A stretch of DNA of 64,000 bases from Megachile rotundata (Eukaryota > Arthropoda > Insecta > Hymenoptera > Megachilidae). Positions 48,404 through 63,235 of this stretch are shown piece by piece; within the stretch, counting starts at the first letter, position 1, and each line of letters starts with the position of its first letter. The stretch covers positions 4,588,001 through 4,652,000 of the forward strand of contig NW_027473318.1 of the NCBI RefSeq assembly GCF_050947335.1, read 5' to 3'. The position numbers and the translations under genes are program-made. Below the pieces are notes generated by a model, which saw only the letters and a program-made list of their open reading frames with translations, ran no database searches and had not been told where the DNA came from.

Positions 48404-51400
48404 TACAATCACAATCATACTTTCACAATCATACTATCACAATCATACAATCACAATCATACAATCACAATCATACAATCCCAATCATAAACTCACAAAA
48501 ATAAAAACTTAATCATACAATCACAATCATACAATCGCAATCATACAATCACAATCATACAATCAGAATCATACAATCACAATCATACGATCGCAATCAT
48601 ACAATCACAATCATACCATCACAATCATACAATCACAATCATACAATCATAATCATACAATTACAATCATACATCACAATCATACAATCACAATCATACA
48701 ATCGCAATCATACAATTACAATATCCCAAATACAATCTCCCAAATACAATCATACAATCACAATCATACATACACAATCATACAATCACAATCATACAAT
48801 CGCAATCATACAATCGCAATCATACAATTACAATATCCCAAATACAATCTCCCAAATACAATCATACAATCACAATCCTACAATCACAATCATACAATCA
48901 CAATCATACAATCGCAGTCATACAATTACAATATCCCAAATACAATCTCCCAAATACAATCATACAATCACAATCACACAATCACAATCATACAATCATA
49001 ATCATACAATTACAATCATACATCACAATCATACAGTCACAATCATACTATCACAATCATACAATCACAATCATACAGTCACAATCATACAATCACAATC
49101 ATACAATCACAATCATACAATCATAATCATACAATCACAATCATACAATCACAATCATACAATCACAATCATACTTTCACAATCATACAATCACAATCAT
49201 ACAATCACAGTCATACAATCACAGTCATACAATCACAGTCATACAATCACAATCGTACTACCAAAATCATACAATCACAATCATACAATCACAATCGTGC
49301 ATTCACAATCATACAATCACAACCATACAATCACAATCATACAATCACAATCATACAATCACAATCATACAATCACAATCATACAATCACAATCATACAA
49401 TCACAATCATACAATCACAATCATACAATCGCATTCATACAATCGCAATCATACAATCACAATCATACAATCGCAATCATACAATTACAATCTCCCAAAT
49501 ACAATCTCCCAAATACAATCACCCAAATACAATCATACAATCACAATCATACAATCATAATCATACAATCACAATCATACAATCACAATCATACAATCAC
49601 AATCATACAATCACAATCATACAATCACAATCAAAGAATCACAATCATACAATCACAATCATACAATCATAATCATACAATTACAATCATACATCACAAT
49701 CATACAGTCACAATCATACTATCACAATCATACAATCACAATCATACAGTCACAATCATACAATCACAATCATACAATCACAATCATACAATCACAATCA
49801 TACATTCAAAATCATGCAATCACAATCATACAATCACAATCATGCAATCACAATCATACAATCACAGTCATACAATAACAATCATATAATCACAATCATA
49901 CTATCACAATCATACAATCACAATCATACAATCACAATCCTATAATCACAATCATACAATCACAATCATACAATCACAATCATACAATCACAATCAAAGA
50001 ATCACAATCATACAATCACAATCATACAATCACAATCATACAATCACAATCATACAATCACAATCATACAATCACAATCATACTATCACAATCGTACAAT
50101 CACAATCGTACAATCACAATCGCACAACCACAATCAGACAATCACAATCATACAATCCCAATCATACAATCACAATCATACAATCACAATCATACAATCA
50201 CAATCATACTTTCACAATCATACTATCACAATCATACAATCACAGTCATACAATAACAATCATATAATCACAATCATACTATCACAATCATACAATCACA
50301 ATCATACAATCACAATCCTATAATCACAATCATACAATCACAATCATACAATCACAATCATACAATCACAATCAAAGAATCACAATCATACAATCACAAT
50401 CATACAATCGCGAGCATACAATTACAATATCCCAAATACTATCTCCCAAATACAATCATACAATCACAATCATACAATCACAATCATACAATCGCAAGCA
50501 TACAATCACAATCATACAATCTCAATCATACAATCACAATCATACTATCATAATCATACAATTACAATCATACATCACAATCATACAACCACAATCATAC
50601 AATCACAATCATACTATCGCAATCATACAATCACAATCATACAATCACAATCATACGATCACAATCATACAATCACAATCATTCAATCACAATCATACAA
50701 TCACAATCATACAATCGCAATCATACAATTACAATCTCCCAAATACAATCTCCCAAATACAATCTCCCAGATACAATCATACATTCAAAATCATGCAATC
50801 ACAATCATACAATCACAATCATGCAATCACAATCATACAATCAGAATCATACAATCACAATCATTCAATAACAATCGTACAATCACAATCGTATAATCAC
50901 AATCGCACAACCACAATCAGACAATCACACTCATACAATCACAATCATACAATCACAATCATACAATCACAATCATACCATCACAATCATACTTTCACAA
51001 TCATACAATCACAATCATACAATCACAATCATACAATCACAGTCATACAATCACAATCATACAATCACAATCATACTATCACAATCATACAATCACAATC
51101 ATACAATCACAATCATACAATCACAATCATACAATCATAATCATACAATCACAATCATACAATCACAATCATACAATCACAATCATACAATCACAATCAT
51201 ACAATCGCAAGCATACAATCACAATCATACAATCTCAATCATACAATCACAATCATACAATCATAATCATACAATTATAGTTATACATCACAATCATACA
51301 ATCACAATCATACAATCGCAATCATACAATCACAATCATACAATCGCAATCATACAATTACAATCTCCCAAATACAATCTCCCAAATACAATCTCCCAAA

Positions 51401-52020
51401 TACAATCAAACAATCACAATCATACAATCACAATCACACAATCACAATCATACAATCACAATCATACAATCACAATCATACAATCACAATCATACTATCA
51501 CAATCGTACAATCACAATCGTACAATCACAATCGCACAACCACAATCAGACAATCACAATCATACAATCACAATCATACAATCACAATCATACAATCACA
51601 ATCATACAATCACAATCATACTTTCACAATCATACTATCACAATCATACAATCACAGTCATACAATAACAATCATATAATCACAATCATACTATCACAAT
51701 CATACAATCACAATCATACAATCACAATCCTATAATCACAATCATACAATCACAATCATACAATCACAATCATACAATCACAATCATACAATCACAATCA
51801 TACAATCACAATCAAAGAATCACAATCATACAATCACAATCATACAATCGCAAGCATACAATCACAATCATACAATCTCAATCATACAATCACAATCATA
51901 CAATCACAATCATACAATCATAATCATACAATTACAATCATACATCACAATCATACAATCACAATCATACAATCGCAATCATACAATTACAATATCCCAA
52001 ATACTATCTCCCAAATACAA
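48404..52020. repeat. Block T, copy 2
   Basis: This is the longer partner of 32.9-36.0 kb. The additional stretch near 49.7-50.1 kb, with CAGTCACAATC units and the paired ATG units, resembles 17.7-18.1 kb, so copy 2 keeps the fuller arrangement. Its right part is also the first copy of the 1,843-bp repeat. Confidence 0.78.
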
Positions 52021-52257
52021 TCATACAATCACAATCATGCAATCACAATCATACAATCGCAAGCATACAATCACAATCAGACAATCTCAATCATACAATC
52101 ACAATCATACAATCATAATCATACAATTACAATCATACATCACAATCATACAATCTCAATCATACAATCACAATCATACAATCACAATCATACAATCATA
52201 ATCATACAATTACAATCATACATCACAATCATACAATCACAATCATACAATCGCAAT
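50415..52257. repeat. 1,843-bp tandem repeat, copy 1
   Basis: The ATG unit recurs at 50793, 52636 and 54479, each exactly 1,843 bp apart. The CAATATCCCAAATA series at 50421 recurs at 52264. Upstream of about 50,415 the match is lost (a GCGAGCATA unit here against GCAATCATA). This copy has the rare ATTATAGTTATAC near 51275 and CAGACAATCTC near 52079. Confidence 0.9.
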
Positions 52258-54100
52258 CATACAATTACAATATCCCAAATACTATCTCCCAAATACAATC
52301 ATACAATCACAATCATACAATCACAATCATACAATCGCAAGCATACAATCACAATCATACAATCTCAATCATACAATCACAATCATACTATCATAATCAT
52401 ACAATTACAATCATACATCACAATCATACAACCACAATCATACAATCACAATCATACTATCGCAATCATACAATCACAATCATACAATCACAATCATACG
52501 ATCACAATCATACAATCACAATCATTCAATCACAATCATACAATCACAATCATACAATCGCAATCATACAATTACAATCTCCCAAATACAATCTCCCAAA
52601 TACAATCTCCCAGATACAATCATACATTCAAAATCATGCAATCACAATCATACAATCACAATCATGCAATCACAATCATACAATCAGAATCATACAATCA
52701 CAATCATTCAATAACAATCGTACAATCACAATCGTATAATCAAAATCGCACAACCACAATCAGACAAGCACACTCATACAATCACAATCATACAATCACA
52801 ATCATACAATCACAATCATACCATCACAATCATACTTTCACAATCATACAATCACAATCATACAATCACAATCATACAATCACAGTCATACAATCACAAT
52901 CATACAATCACAATCATACTATCACAATCATACAATCACAATCATACAATCACAATCATACAATCACAATCATACAATCATAATCATACAATCACAATCA
53001 TACAATCACAATCATACAATCACAATCATACAATCACAATCATACAATCGCAAGCATACAATCACAATCATACAATCTCAATCATACAATCACAATCATA
53101 CAATCATAATCATACAATTATAGTTATACATCACAATCATACAATCACAATCATACAATCGCAATCATACAATCACAATCATACAATCGCAATCATACAA
53201 TTACAATCTCCCAAATACAATCTCCCAAATACAATCTCCCAAATACAATCAAACAATCACAATCATACAATCACAATCACACAATCACAATCATACAATC
53301 ACAATCATACAATCACAATCATACAATCACAATCATACTATCACAATCGTACAATCACAATCGTACAATCACAATCGCACAACCACAATCAGACAATCAC
53401 AATCATACAATCACAATCATACAATCACAATCATACAATCACAATCATACAATCACAATCATACTTTCACAATCATACTATCACAATCATACAATCACAG
53501 TCATACAATAACAATCATATAATCACAATCATACTATCACAATCATACAATCACAATCATACAATCACAATCCTATAATCACAATCATACAATCACAATC
53601 ATACAATCACAATCATACAATCACAATCATACAATCACAATCATACAATCACAATCAAAGAATCACAATCATACAATCACAATCATACAATCGCAAGCAT
53701 ACAATCACAATCATACAATCTCAATCATACAATCACAATCATACAATCACAATCATACAATCATAATCATACAATTACAATCATACATCACAATCATACA
53801 ATCACAATCATACAATCGCAATCATACAATTACAATATCCCAAATACTATCTCCCAAATACAATCATACAATCACAATCATGCAATCACAATCATACAAT
53901 CGCAAGCATACAATCACAATCAGACAATCTCAATCATACAATCACAATCATACAATCATAATCATACAATTACAATCATACATCACAATCATACAATCTC
54001 AATCATACAATCACAATCATACAATCACAATCATACAATCATAATCATACAATTACAATCATACATCACAATCATACAATCACAATCATACAATCGCAAT
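52258..54100. repeat. 1,843-bp tandem repeat, copy 2
   Basis: This copy shares ATTATAGTTATAC (near 53118) and CAGACAATCTC (near 53922) with copy 1. It shares CAGACAAGCACAC (near 52763) with copy 3 only. Copy 2 is therefore a mosaic of the states of its neighbours. Confidence 0.9.
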
Positions 54101-54800
54101 CATACAATTACAATATCCCAAATACTATCTCCCAAATACAATCATACAATCACAATCATACAATCACAATCATACAATCGCAAGCATACAATCACAATCA
54201 TACAATCTCAATCATACAATCACAATCATACTATCATAATCATACAATTACAATCATACATCACAATCATACAACCACAATCATACAATCACAATCATAC
54301 TATCGCAATCATACAATCACAATCATACAATCACAATCATACGATCACAATCATACAATCACAATCATTCAATCACAATCATACAATCACAATCATACAA
54401 TCGCAATCATACAATTACAATCTCCCAAATACAATCTCCCAAATACAATCTCCCAGATACAATCATACATTCAAAATCATGCAATCACAATCATACAATC
54501 ACAATCATGCAATCACAATCATACAATCAGAATCATACAATCACAATCATTCAATAACAATCGTACAATCACAATCGTATAATCAAAATCGCACAACCAC
54601 AATCAGACAAGCACACTCATACAATCACAATCATACAATCACAATCATACAATCACAATCATACCATCACAATCATACTTTCACAATCATACAATCACAA
54701 TCATACAATCACAATCATACAATCACAGTCATACAATCACAATCATACAATCACAATCATACTATCACAATCATACAATCACAATCATACAATCACAATC
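54101..54800. repeat. 1,843-bp tandem repeat, copy 3 (partial)
   Basis: The third copy keeps the 1,843-bp spacing through the ATG unit at 54479 and CAGACAAGCACAC near 54606. It drops one monomer near 54.79 kb and has the older ATTACAGTTATAC state near 54950 in place of ATTATAGTTATAC. Beyond that it leaves the repeat. Confidence 0.85.
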
Positions 54801-55380
54801 ATACAATCATAATCATACAATCACAATCATACAATCACAATCATACAATCACAATCATACAATCACAATCATACAATCGCAAGCATACAATCACAATCAT
54901 ACAATCTCAATCATACAATCACAATCATACAATCATAATCATACAATTACAGTTATACATCACAATCATACAATCACAATCATACAATCGCAATCATACA
55001 ATCACAATCATACAATCGCAATCATACAATTACAATCTCCCAAATACAATCTCCCAAATACAATCAAACAATCACAATCATACAATCACAATCATACAAT
55101 CACAATCATACAATCACAATCATACAATCACAATCATACAATCACAATCATACAATCACAATCATACTATCACAATCGTACAATCACAATCGTACAATCA
55201 CAATCGCACAACCACAATCAGACAATCACAATCATACAATCACAATCATACAATCACAATCATACAATCACAATCATACAATCACAATCATACTATCACA
55301 GTCATACAATCACAATCGTACTATCACAATCATTCAATCACAATCATACAACCACAATCATACAATCACAATCATACAAT

Positions 55381-56790
55381 CATAATCATACAATCACAAT
55401 CATACAATCACAATCATACAATCGCAAGCATACAATCACAATCATACAATCTCAATCATACAATCACAATCATACAATCACAATCATACAATCATAATCA
55501 TACAATTACAATCATACATCACAATCATACAATCACAATCATACAATCACAATCATACTTTCACAATCATACTATCACAATCATACAATCACAATCATAC
55601 AATCACAAAAATACAATCACAATCATACAATCACAATCATACTTTCACAATCATACAATCACAATCATACAATCACAATCATACAATCACAGTCATACAA
55701 TCACAGTCATACAATCACAATCATACTATCACAATCATACAATCACAATCATAGAATCACAATCGTAAATTCACAATCATACAATCACAATCATACAATC
55801 ACAATCATACAATCACAATCATACAATCACAATCATACAATCACAATCATACAATCACAATCATACAATCACAATCATACAATCACAATCATACAATCAC
55901 AATCATACAATCACAATCATACAATCACAATCATACAATCACATTCATACAATCGCAAGCATACAATCACAATCATACAATCTCAATCATACAATCACAA
56001 TCATACAATCATAATCATACAATTACAATCATACATCACAATCATACAATCACAATCATACAATCGCAATCATACAATTACAATATCCCAAATACAATCT
56101 CCCAAATACAATCATACAATCAAAATCATACAATCACAATCATACAATCACAATCATACAATCACAATCATACAATCACAATCATACAATCACAATCATA
56201 CAATCGCATTCATACAATCGCAATCATACAATCACAATCATACAATCGCAATCATACAATTACAATCTCCCAAATACAATCTCCCAAATACAATCTCCCA
56301 AATACAATCACACAAATACAATCATACAATCACAATCATACAATCATAATCATACAATCACAATCATACAATCACAATCATACAATCACAATCATACAAT
56401 CACAATCATACAATCGCAATCATACAATTACAATCTCCCAAATACAATCTCCCAAATACAATCTCCCAGATACAATCATACATTCAAAATCATGCAATCA
56501 CAATCATACAATCACAATCATGCAATCACAATCATACAATCAGAATCATACAATCACAATCATCCAATAACAATCGTACAATCACAATCGTATAATCACA
56601 ATCGCACATCCACAATCAGACAATCACACTCATACAATCACAATCATACAATCACAATCATACAATCACAATCATACAATCACAATCATACCATCACAAT
56701 CATACTTTCACAATCATACAATCACAATCATACAATCACAATCATACAATCACAGTCATACAATCACAATCATACAATCACAATCATACA
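55381..56790. repeat. Block V, copy 2
   Basis: This is the partner of 45.1-46.5 kb. It has one more CTCCC unit (three near 56266-56307 before CAATCACACAAATA) and small private changes, CATCCAATAAC near 56572 and CACATCCAC near 56606. It contains a 189-nt stretch without G, at 55766-55954. Confidence 0.85.
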
Positions 56791-56795
56791 ATCAC

Positions 56796-57475
56796 AATCA
56801 TACAATCGCAATCATACAATCGCAATCATACATTCAAAATCATGCAATCACAATCATACAATTACAATATCCCAAATACAATCATACAATCACAATCATA
56901 CAATCACAATCATACAATCACAATCATACAATCACAATCATACTTTCACAATCATACAATCACAATCATACAATCACAATCATACAATCACAGTCATACA
57001 ATCACAATCATACAATCACAATCATACAATCACAATCATGCAATCACAATCATACAATCACATTCATACAATCGCAAGCATACAATCACAATCATACAAT
57101 CTCAATCATACAATCACAATCATACAATCATAATCATACAATTACAATCATACATCACAATCATACAATCACAATCATACAATCGCAATCAAACAATTAC
57201 AATATCCCAAATACAATCTCCCAAATACAATCATACAATCAAAATCATACAATCACAATCATACAATCACAATCATACAATTACAATATCCCAAATACAA
57301 TCTCCCAAATACAATCATACAATCAAAATCATACAATCACAATCATACAATCACAATCATACAATCACAATCATACAATCACAATCATACAATCGCATTC
57401 ATACAATCGCAATCATACAATTACAATCTCCCAAATACAATCTCCCAAATACAATCTCCCAAATACAATCAAACA
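56796..57475. repeat. Block W, copy 2
   Basis: This is the partner of 47.4-48.1 kb, 42 bp (three monomers) shorter. It joins directly to block V copy 2, whereas the first copies of V and W are about 0.9 kb apart, so the spacing has changed. Confidence 0.78.
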
Positions 57476-57940
57476 ATCACAATCATACAATCACAATCAT
57501 ACAATCACAATCATACAATCACAATCATACAATCACAATCATACAATCACAATCATACAATCACAATCATACAATCACAATCAAAGAATCACAATCATAC
57601 AATCACAATCATACAATCGCAAGCATACAATTACAATATCCCAAATACTATCTCCCAAATACAATCATACAATCACAATCATACAATCACAATCATACAA
57701 TCGCAAGCATACAATCACAATCATACAATCTCAATCATACAATCACAATCATACTATCATAATCATACAATTACAATCATACATCACAATCATACAACCA
57801 CAATCATACAATCACAATCATACTATCGCAATCATACAATCACAATCATACAATCACAATCATACGATCACAATCATACAATCACAATCATTCAATCACA
57901 ATCATACAATCACAATCATACAATCGCAATCATACAATTA

Positions 57941-57996
57941 CAATCTCCCAAATACAATCTCCCAAATACAATCTCCCAAATACAATCTCCCAAATA
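57941..57996. repeat. Second four-unit run of CAATCTCCCAAATA
   Basis: This is the same four-unit state as the run at 22.7 kb. It is likewise preceded by CAATCGCAATCATA and a CAATTA start, and followed by a CAATCAAACAATC junction. Most related loci in the window have two or three units. Confidence 0.9.
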
Positions 57997-59436
57997 CAAT
58001 CAAACAATCACAATCATACAATCACAATCATACAATCACAATCATACAATCACAATCATACAATCACAATCATACTATCACAATCGTACAATCACAATCG
58101 TACAATCACAATCGCACAACCACAATCAGACAATCACAATCATACAATCACAATCATACAATCACAATCATACAATCACAATCATACTTTCACAATCATA
58201 CTATCACAATCATACAATCACAGTCATACAATAGCAATCATATAATCACAATCATACTATCACAATCATACAATCACAATCATACAATCACAATCCTATA
58301 ATCACAATCATACAATCACAATCATACAATCACAATCATATAATCACAATCATACAATCACAATCAAAGAATCACAATCATACAATCACAATCATACAAT
58401 CGCAAGCATACAATCACAATCATACAATCTCAATCATACAATCACAATCATACAATCACAATCATACAATCATAATCATACAATTACAATCATACATCAC
58501 AATCATACAATCACAATCATACAATCGCAATCATACAATTACAATATCCCAACTACTATCTCCCAAATACAATCATACAATCACAATCATGCAATCACAA
58601 TCATACAATCGCAAGCATACAATCACAATCATACAATCTCAATCATACAATCACAATCATACAATCATAATCATACAATTACAATCATACATCACAATCA
58701 TACAATCACAATCATACAATCACAATCATACAATCACAATCATAGAATCATAATCATACAATTACAATCATACATCACAATCATACAATCACAATCATAC
58801 AATCGCAATCATACAATCGCAATCATACAATTACAATATCCCAAATACAATCTCCCAAATACAATCATACAATCACAATCCTACAATCACAATCATACAA
58901 TCACAATCATACAATCGCAGTCATACAATTACAATATCCCAAATACAATCTCCCAAATACAATCATACAATCACAATCACACAATCACAATCATACAATC
59001 ATAATCATACAATTACAATCATACATCACAATCATACAATCACAATCATACTATCACAATCATACAATCACAATCATACAGTCACAATCATACAATCACA
59101 ATCATACAATCACAATCATACAATCATAATCATACAATCACAATCATACAATCACAATCATACAATCACAATCATACTTTCACAATCATACAATCACAAT
59201 CATACAATCACAATCATACAATCACATTCATACAATCGCAAGCATACAATCACAATCATACAATCTCAATCATACAATCACAATCATACATTCATAATCA
59301 TACAATTACAATCATACATCACAATCATACAATCACGATTATACAATCGCAATCATACAATTACAATATCCCAAATACAATCTCCCAAATACAATCATAC
59401 AATCACAATCATACAATCACAATCATACAATCACAA

Positions 59437-60888
59437 TCATACAATCACAATCATACAATCACAATCATACAATCACAATCATACATTCAAAATCATGCAA
59501 TCACAATCATACAATCACAATCATGCAATCACAATCATACAATCATAATCATGCAATCACAATCATACAATCACAATCGTACAATCACAATCGTACAATC
59601 ACAATCGCACAACCACAATCATACAGTCACAATCATACTTTCACAATCATAAAATCACAATCATACAATCACAATCATACAATCACAATCATACAATCAC
59701 AATCATACAATCACAATCATACAATCACAATCCTACAATCGCAATCATACAATCGCAATCATACAATCACAACCATACAATCTCAATCATACAATCACAA
59801 TCATACAAACACAATCAGACAATCACAATCATACAATCACAATCATACAATCACAATTATGCAATCACAATCATACAATCGCATTCATACAATCGCAATC
59901 ATACAATCACAATCATACAATCACAATCATACAATCACAATCATAAAATCACAAAAATACAAACTTAATCATACAGTCACAATCATACAATCGTAATCAT
60001 ACAATCACAATCATACAATCATAATAATACAATCACAATCATACATTTACAATCATACATCACAATCATACAATCACAATCATACAATCGCAATCATACA
60101 ATTACAATATCCCAAATACAATCTCCCAAATAAAATCATACAATCACAATCATACATACACAATCATACAATCACAATCATACAATCGCAATCATACAAT
60201 CGCAATCATACAATTACAGTATCCCAAATACAATCTCGCAAATACAATCATACAATCACAATCATACAATCACAATCATACAATCACAATCATACAATCG
60301 CAATCATACAATTACAATATCCCAAATACAATCTCCCAAATACAATCATACAATCACAATCACACAATCACAATCATACAATCATAATCATACAATCACA
60401 ATCATACAATCACAATCATACCATCACAATCATACAATCACAATCATACAATCACAATCATACAATCACAATCATACAATCACAATCATACAATCACAAT
60501 CATACCATCACAATCATACTTTCACAATCATACAACCACAATCATACAATCGCAATCATACATTCAAAATCGTGCAATCACAATCATACAATCACAATCA
60601 TGCAATCACAATCATACAATCAGAATCATACAATCACAATCATTCAATAACAATCGTACAATCACAATCGTACAATCACAATCACACAACCGCAATCAGA
60701 CAACCACACTCATACAATCACAATCATACAATCACAATCATACAATCACAATCATACCATCACAATCATACTTTCACAATCATACAATCACAATCATACA
60801 ATCACAATCATACAATAACAGTCATACAATCACAATCATACAATCACAATCATACTATCACAGTCATACAATCACAATCGTACTTTCA
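59437..60888. repeat. Block U, copy 2
   Basis: This is the partner of 43.5-44.9 kb. Differences are few: AAACATAC near 43591 reads AATCATAC here, and a CATAATAATAC change occurs near 60022. It is followed by a different block than copy 1, so its right edge is a rearrangement point. Confidence 0.87.
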
Positions 60889-61429
60889 CAATCATAAAAT
60901 CACAATCATACAATCACAATCATACAATCACAATCATACAATCACAATCATACAATCACAATCATACAATCACAATCCTACAATCGCAATCATACAATCA
61001 CAATCATACAATCACAATCATACAATCGCAATCATACAATCACAATCATACAATCGCAATCATACAATTACAATCTCCCAAATACAATCTCCCAAATACA
61101 ATCAAACAATCACAATCATACAATCACAATCGTACAATCACAATCGTACAATCACAATCGCACAACCACAATCAGACAATCACAATCATACAATCACAAT
61201 CATACAATCACAATCATACAATCACAATCATACTTTCACAATCATACTATCACAATCATACAATCACAGTCATACAATAACAATCATATAATCACAATCA
61301 TACTATCACAATCATACAATCACAATCATACAATCACAATCCTATAATCACAATCATACAATCACAATCATACAATCACAATCATATAATCACAATCATA
61401 CAATCACAATCAAAGAATCACAATCATAC

Positions 61430-62322
61430 AATCACAATCATACAATCGCAAGCATACAATCACAATCATACAATCTCAATCATACAATCACAATCATACA
61501 ATCACAATCATACAATCATAATCATACAATTACAATCATACATCACAATCATACAATCACAATCATACAATCGCAATCATACAATTACAATATCCCAACT
61601 ACTATCTCCCAAATACAATCATACAATCACAATCATGCAATCACAATCATACAATCGCAAGCATACAATCACAATCATACAATCTCAATCATACAATCAC
61701 AATCATACAATCATAATCATACAATTACAATCATACATCACAATCATACAATCACAATCATACAATCACAATCATACTATCGCAATCATACAATCACAAT
61801 CATACAATCACAATCATACGATCACAATCATACAATCACAATCATTCAATCACAATCATACATTCAAAATCATGCAATCACAATCATACAATCACAATCA
61901 TGCAATCACAATCATACAATCATATTCATACAATCACAATCATACAATCACAATCGTACATTCACAATCGTACAATCACAATCGCACAACCACAATCAGA
62001 CAATCACACTCATACAATCACAATCATACAATCACAATTATACAATCACAATCATACAATCACAATCATACATTCACAATCATACAATCACAATCATACA
62101 ATCACAATCATACAATCACAATCATATAATCACAATCATACAATCACAATCATACAATCGCAATCATACAATCACAATCATACAAACACAATCATACAAT
62201 CGCAATCATACAATCACAATCATACAATCTCAATCATACAATCACAATCATACAATCATAATCATACAATTACAATCATACATCACAATCATACAATCAC
62301 ACTCATACAATCGCAATCATAC
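61430..62322. repeat. 893-bp tandem duplication, copy 1
   Basis: GCAAGCATA lies at 61448 and 62341 and the ATG unit at 61635 and 62528, both 893 bp apart. Later landmarks (61900 and 62863) are 963 bp apart because copy 2 has a 70-bp internal duplication. The spacing then returns to 893 at CACACTC (62298 and 63191), because copy 2 lacks five monomers there. Confidence 0.88.
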
Positions 62323-63235
62323 AATCACAATCATACAATCGCAAGCATACAATCACAATCATACAATCTCAATCATACAATCACAATCATACAATCACAA
62401 TCATACAATCATAATCATACAATTACAATCATACATCACAATCATACAATCACAATCATACAATCGCAATCATACAATTACAATATCCCAACTACTATCT
62501 CCCAAATACAATCATACAATCACAATCATGCAATCACAATCATACAATCGCAAGCATACAATCACAATCATACAATCTCAATCATACAATCACAATCATA
62601 CAATCATAATCATACAATTACAATCATACATCACAATCATACAATCACAATCATACAATCACAATCATACTATCGCAATCATACAATCACAATCATACAA
62701 TCACAATCATACGATCACAATCATACAATCACAATCATACTATCGCAATCATACAATCACAATCATACAATCACAATCATACGATCACAATCATACAATC
62801 ACAATCATTCAATCACAATCATACATTCAAAATCATGCAATCACAATCATACAATCACAATCATGCAATCACAATCATACAATCATATTCATACAATCAC
62901 AATCATACAATCACAATCGTACATTCACAATCGTACAATCACAATCGCACAACCACAATCAGACAATCACACTCATACAATCACAATCATACAATCACAA
63001 TTATACAATCACAATCATACAATCACAATCATACATTCACAATCATACAATCACAATCATACAATCACAATCATACAATCACAATCATACAATCGCAATC
63101 ATACAATCACAATCATACAATCTCAATCATACAATCACAATCATACAATCATAATCATACAATTACAATCATACATCACAATCATACAATCACACTCATA
63201 CAATCGCAATCATACAATCACAATCATACAATCGC
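62323..63235. repeat. 893-bp tandem duplication, copy 2
   Basis: This is the second copy. It gained 70 bp near 62.67-62.81 kb and lost 70 bp near 63.1 kb, where the CAATCGCAATC and CATACAAACAC units of copy 1 (near 62155-62190) are missing. Both copies share the rare CCCAACTACTATC change, seen also near 58550. Confidence 0.87.
62666..62805. repeat. 70-bp (five-monomer) tandem duplication
   Basis: A five-monomer segment from CATACTATCGC to CATACGATC and the following units is present twice in a row, at 62666-62735 and 62736-62805. Other loci with this segment, for example near 61771 and 30200, have it once. It is the clearest small local duplication seen. Confidence 0.9.

Noticed and set aside
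15629..60572. A 115-codon frame recurring at 15629, 22113, 28663, 34825, 36487, 39293, 46195, 50793 and 52636, with longer versions at 44616, 54479, 56492 and 60572
   Set aside because: It looks like a conserved gene family, but it recurs because the DNA block containing one ATG variant and one TAA variant was duplicated. I see no composition change or domain to set it apart from the surrounding satellite.
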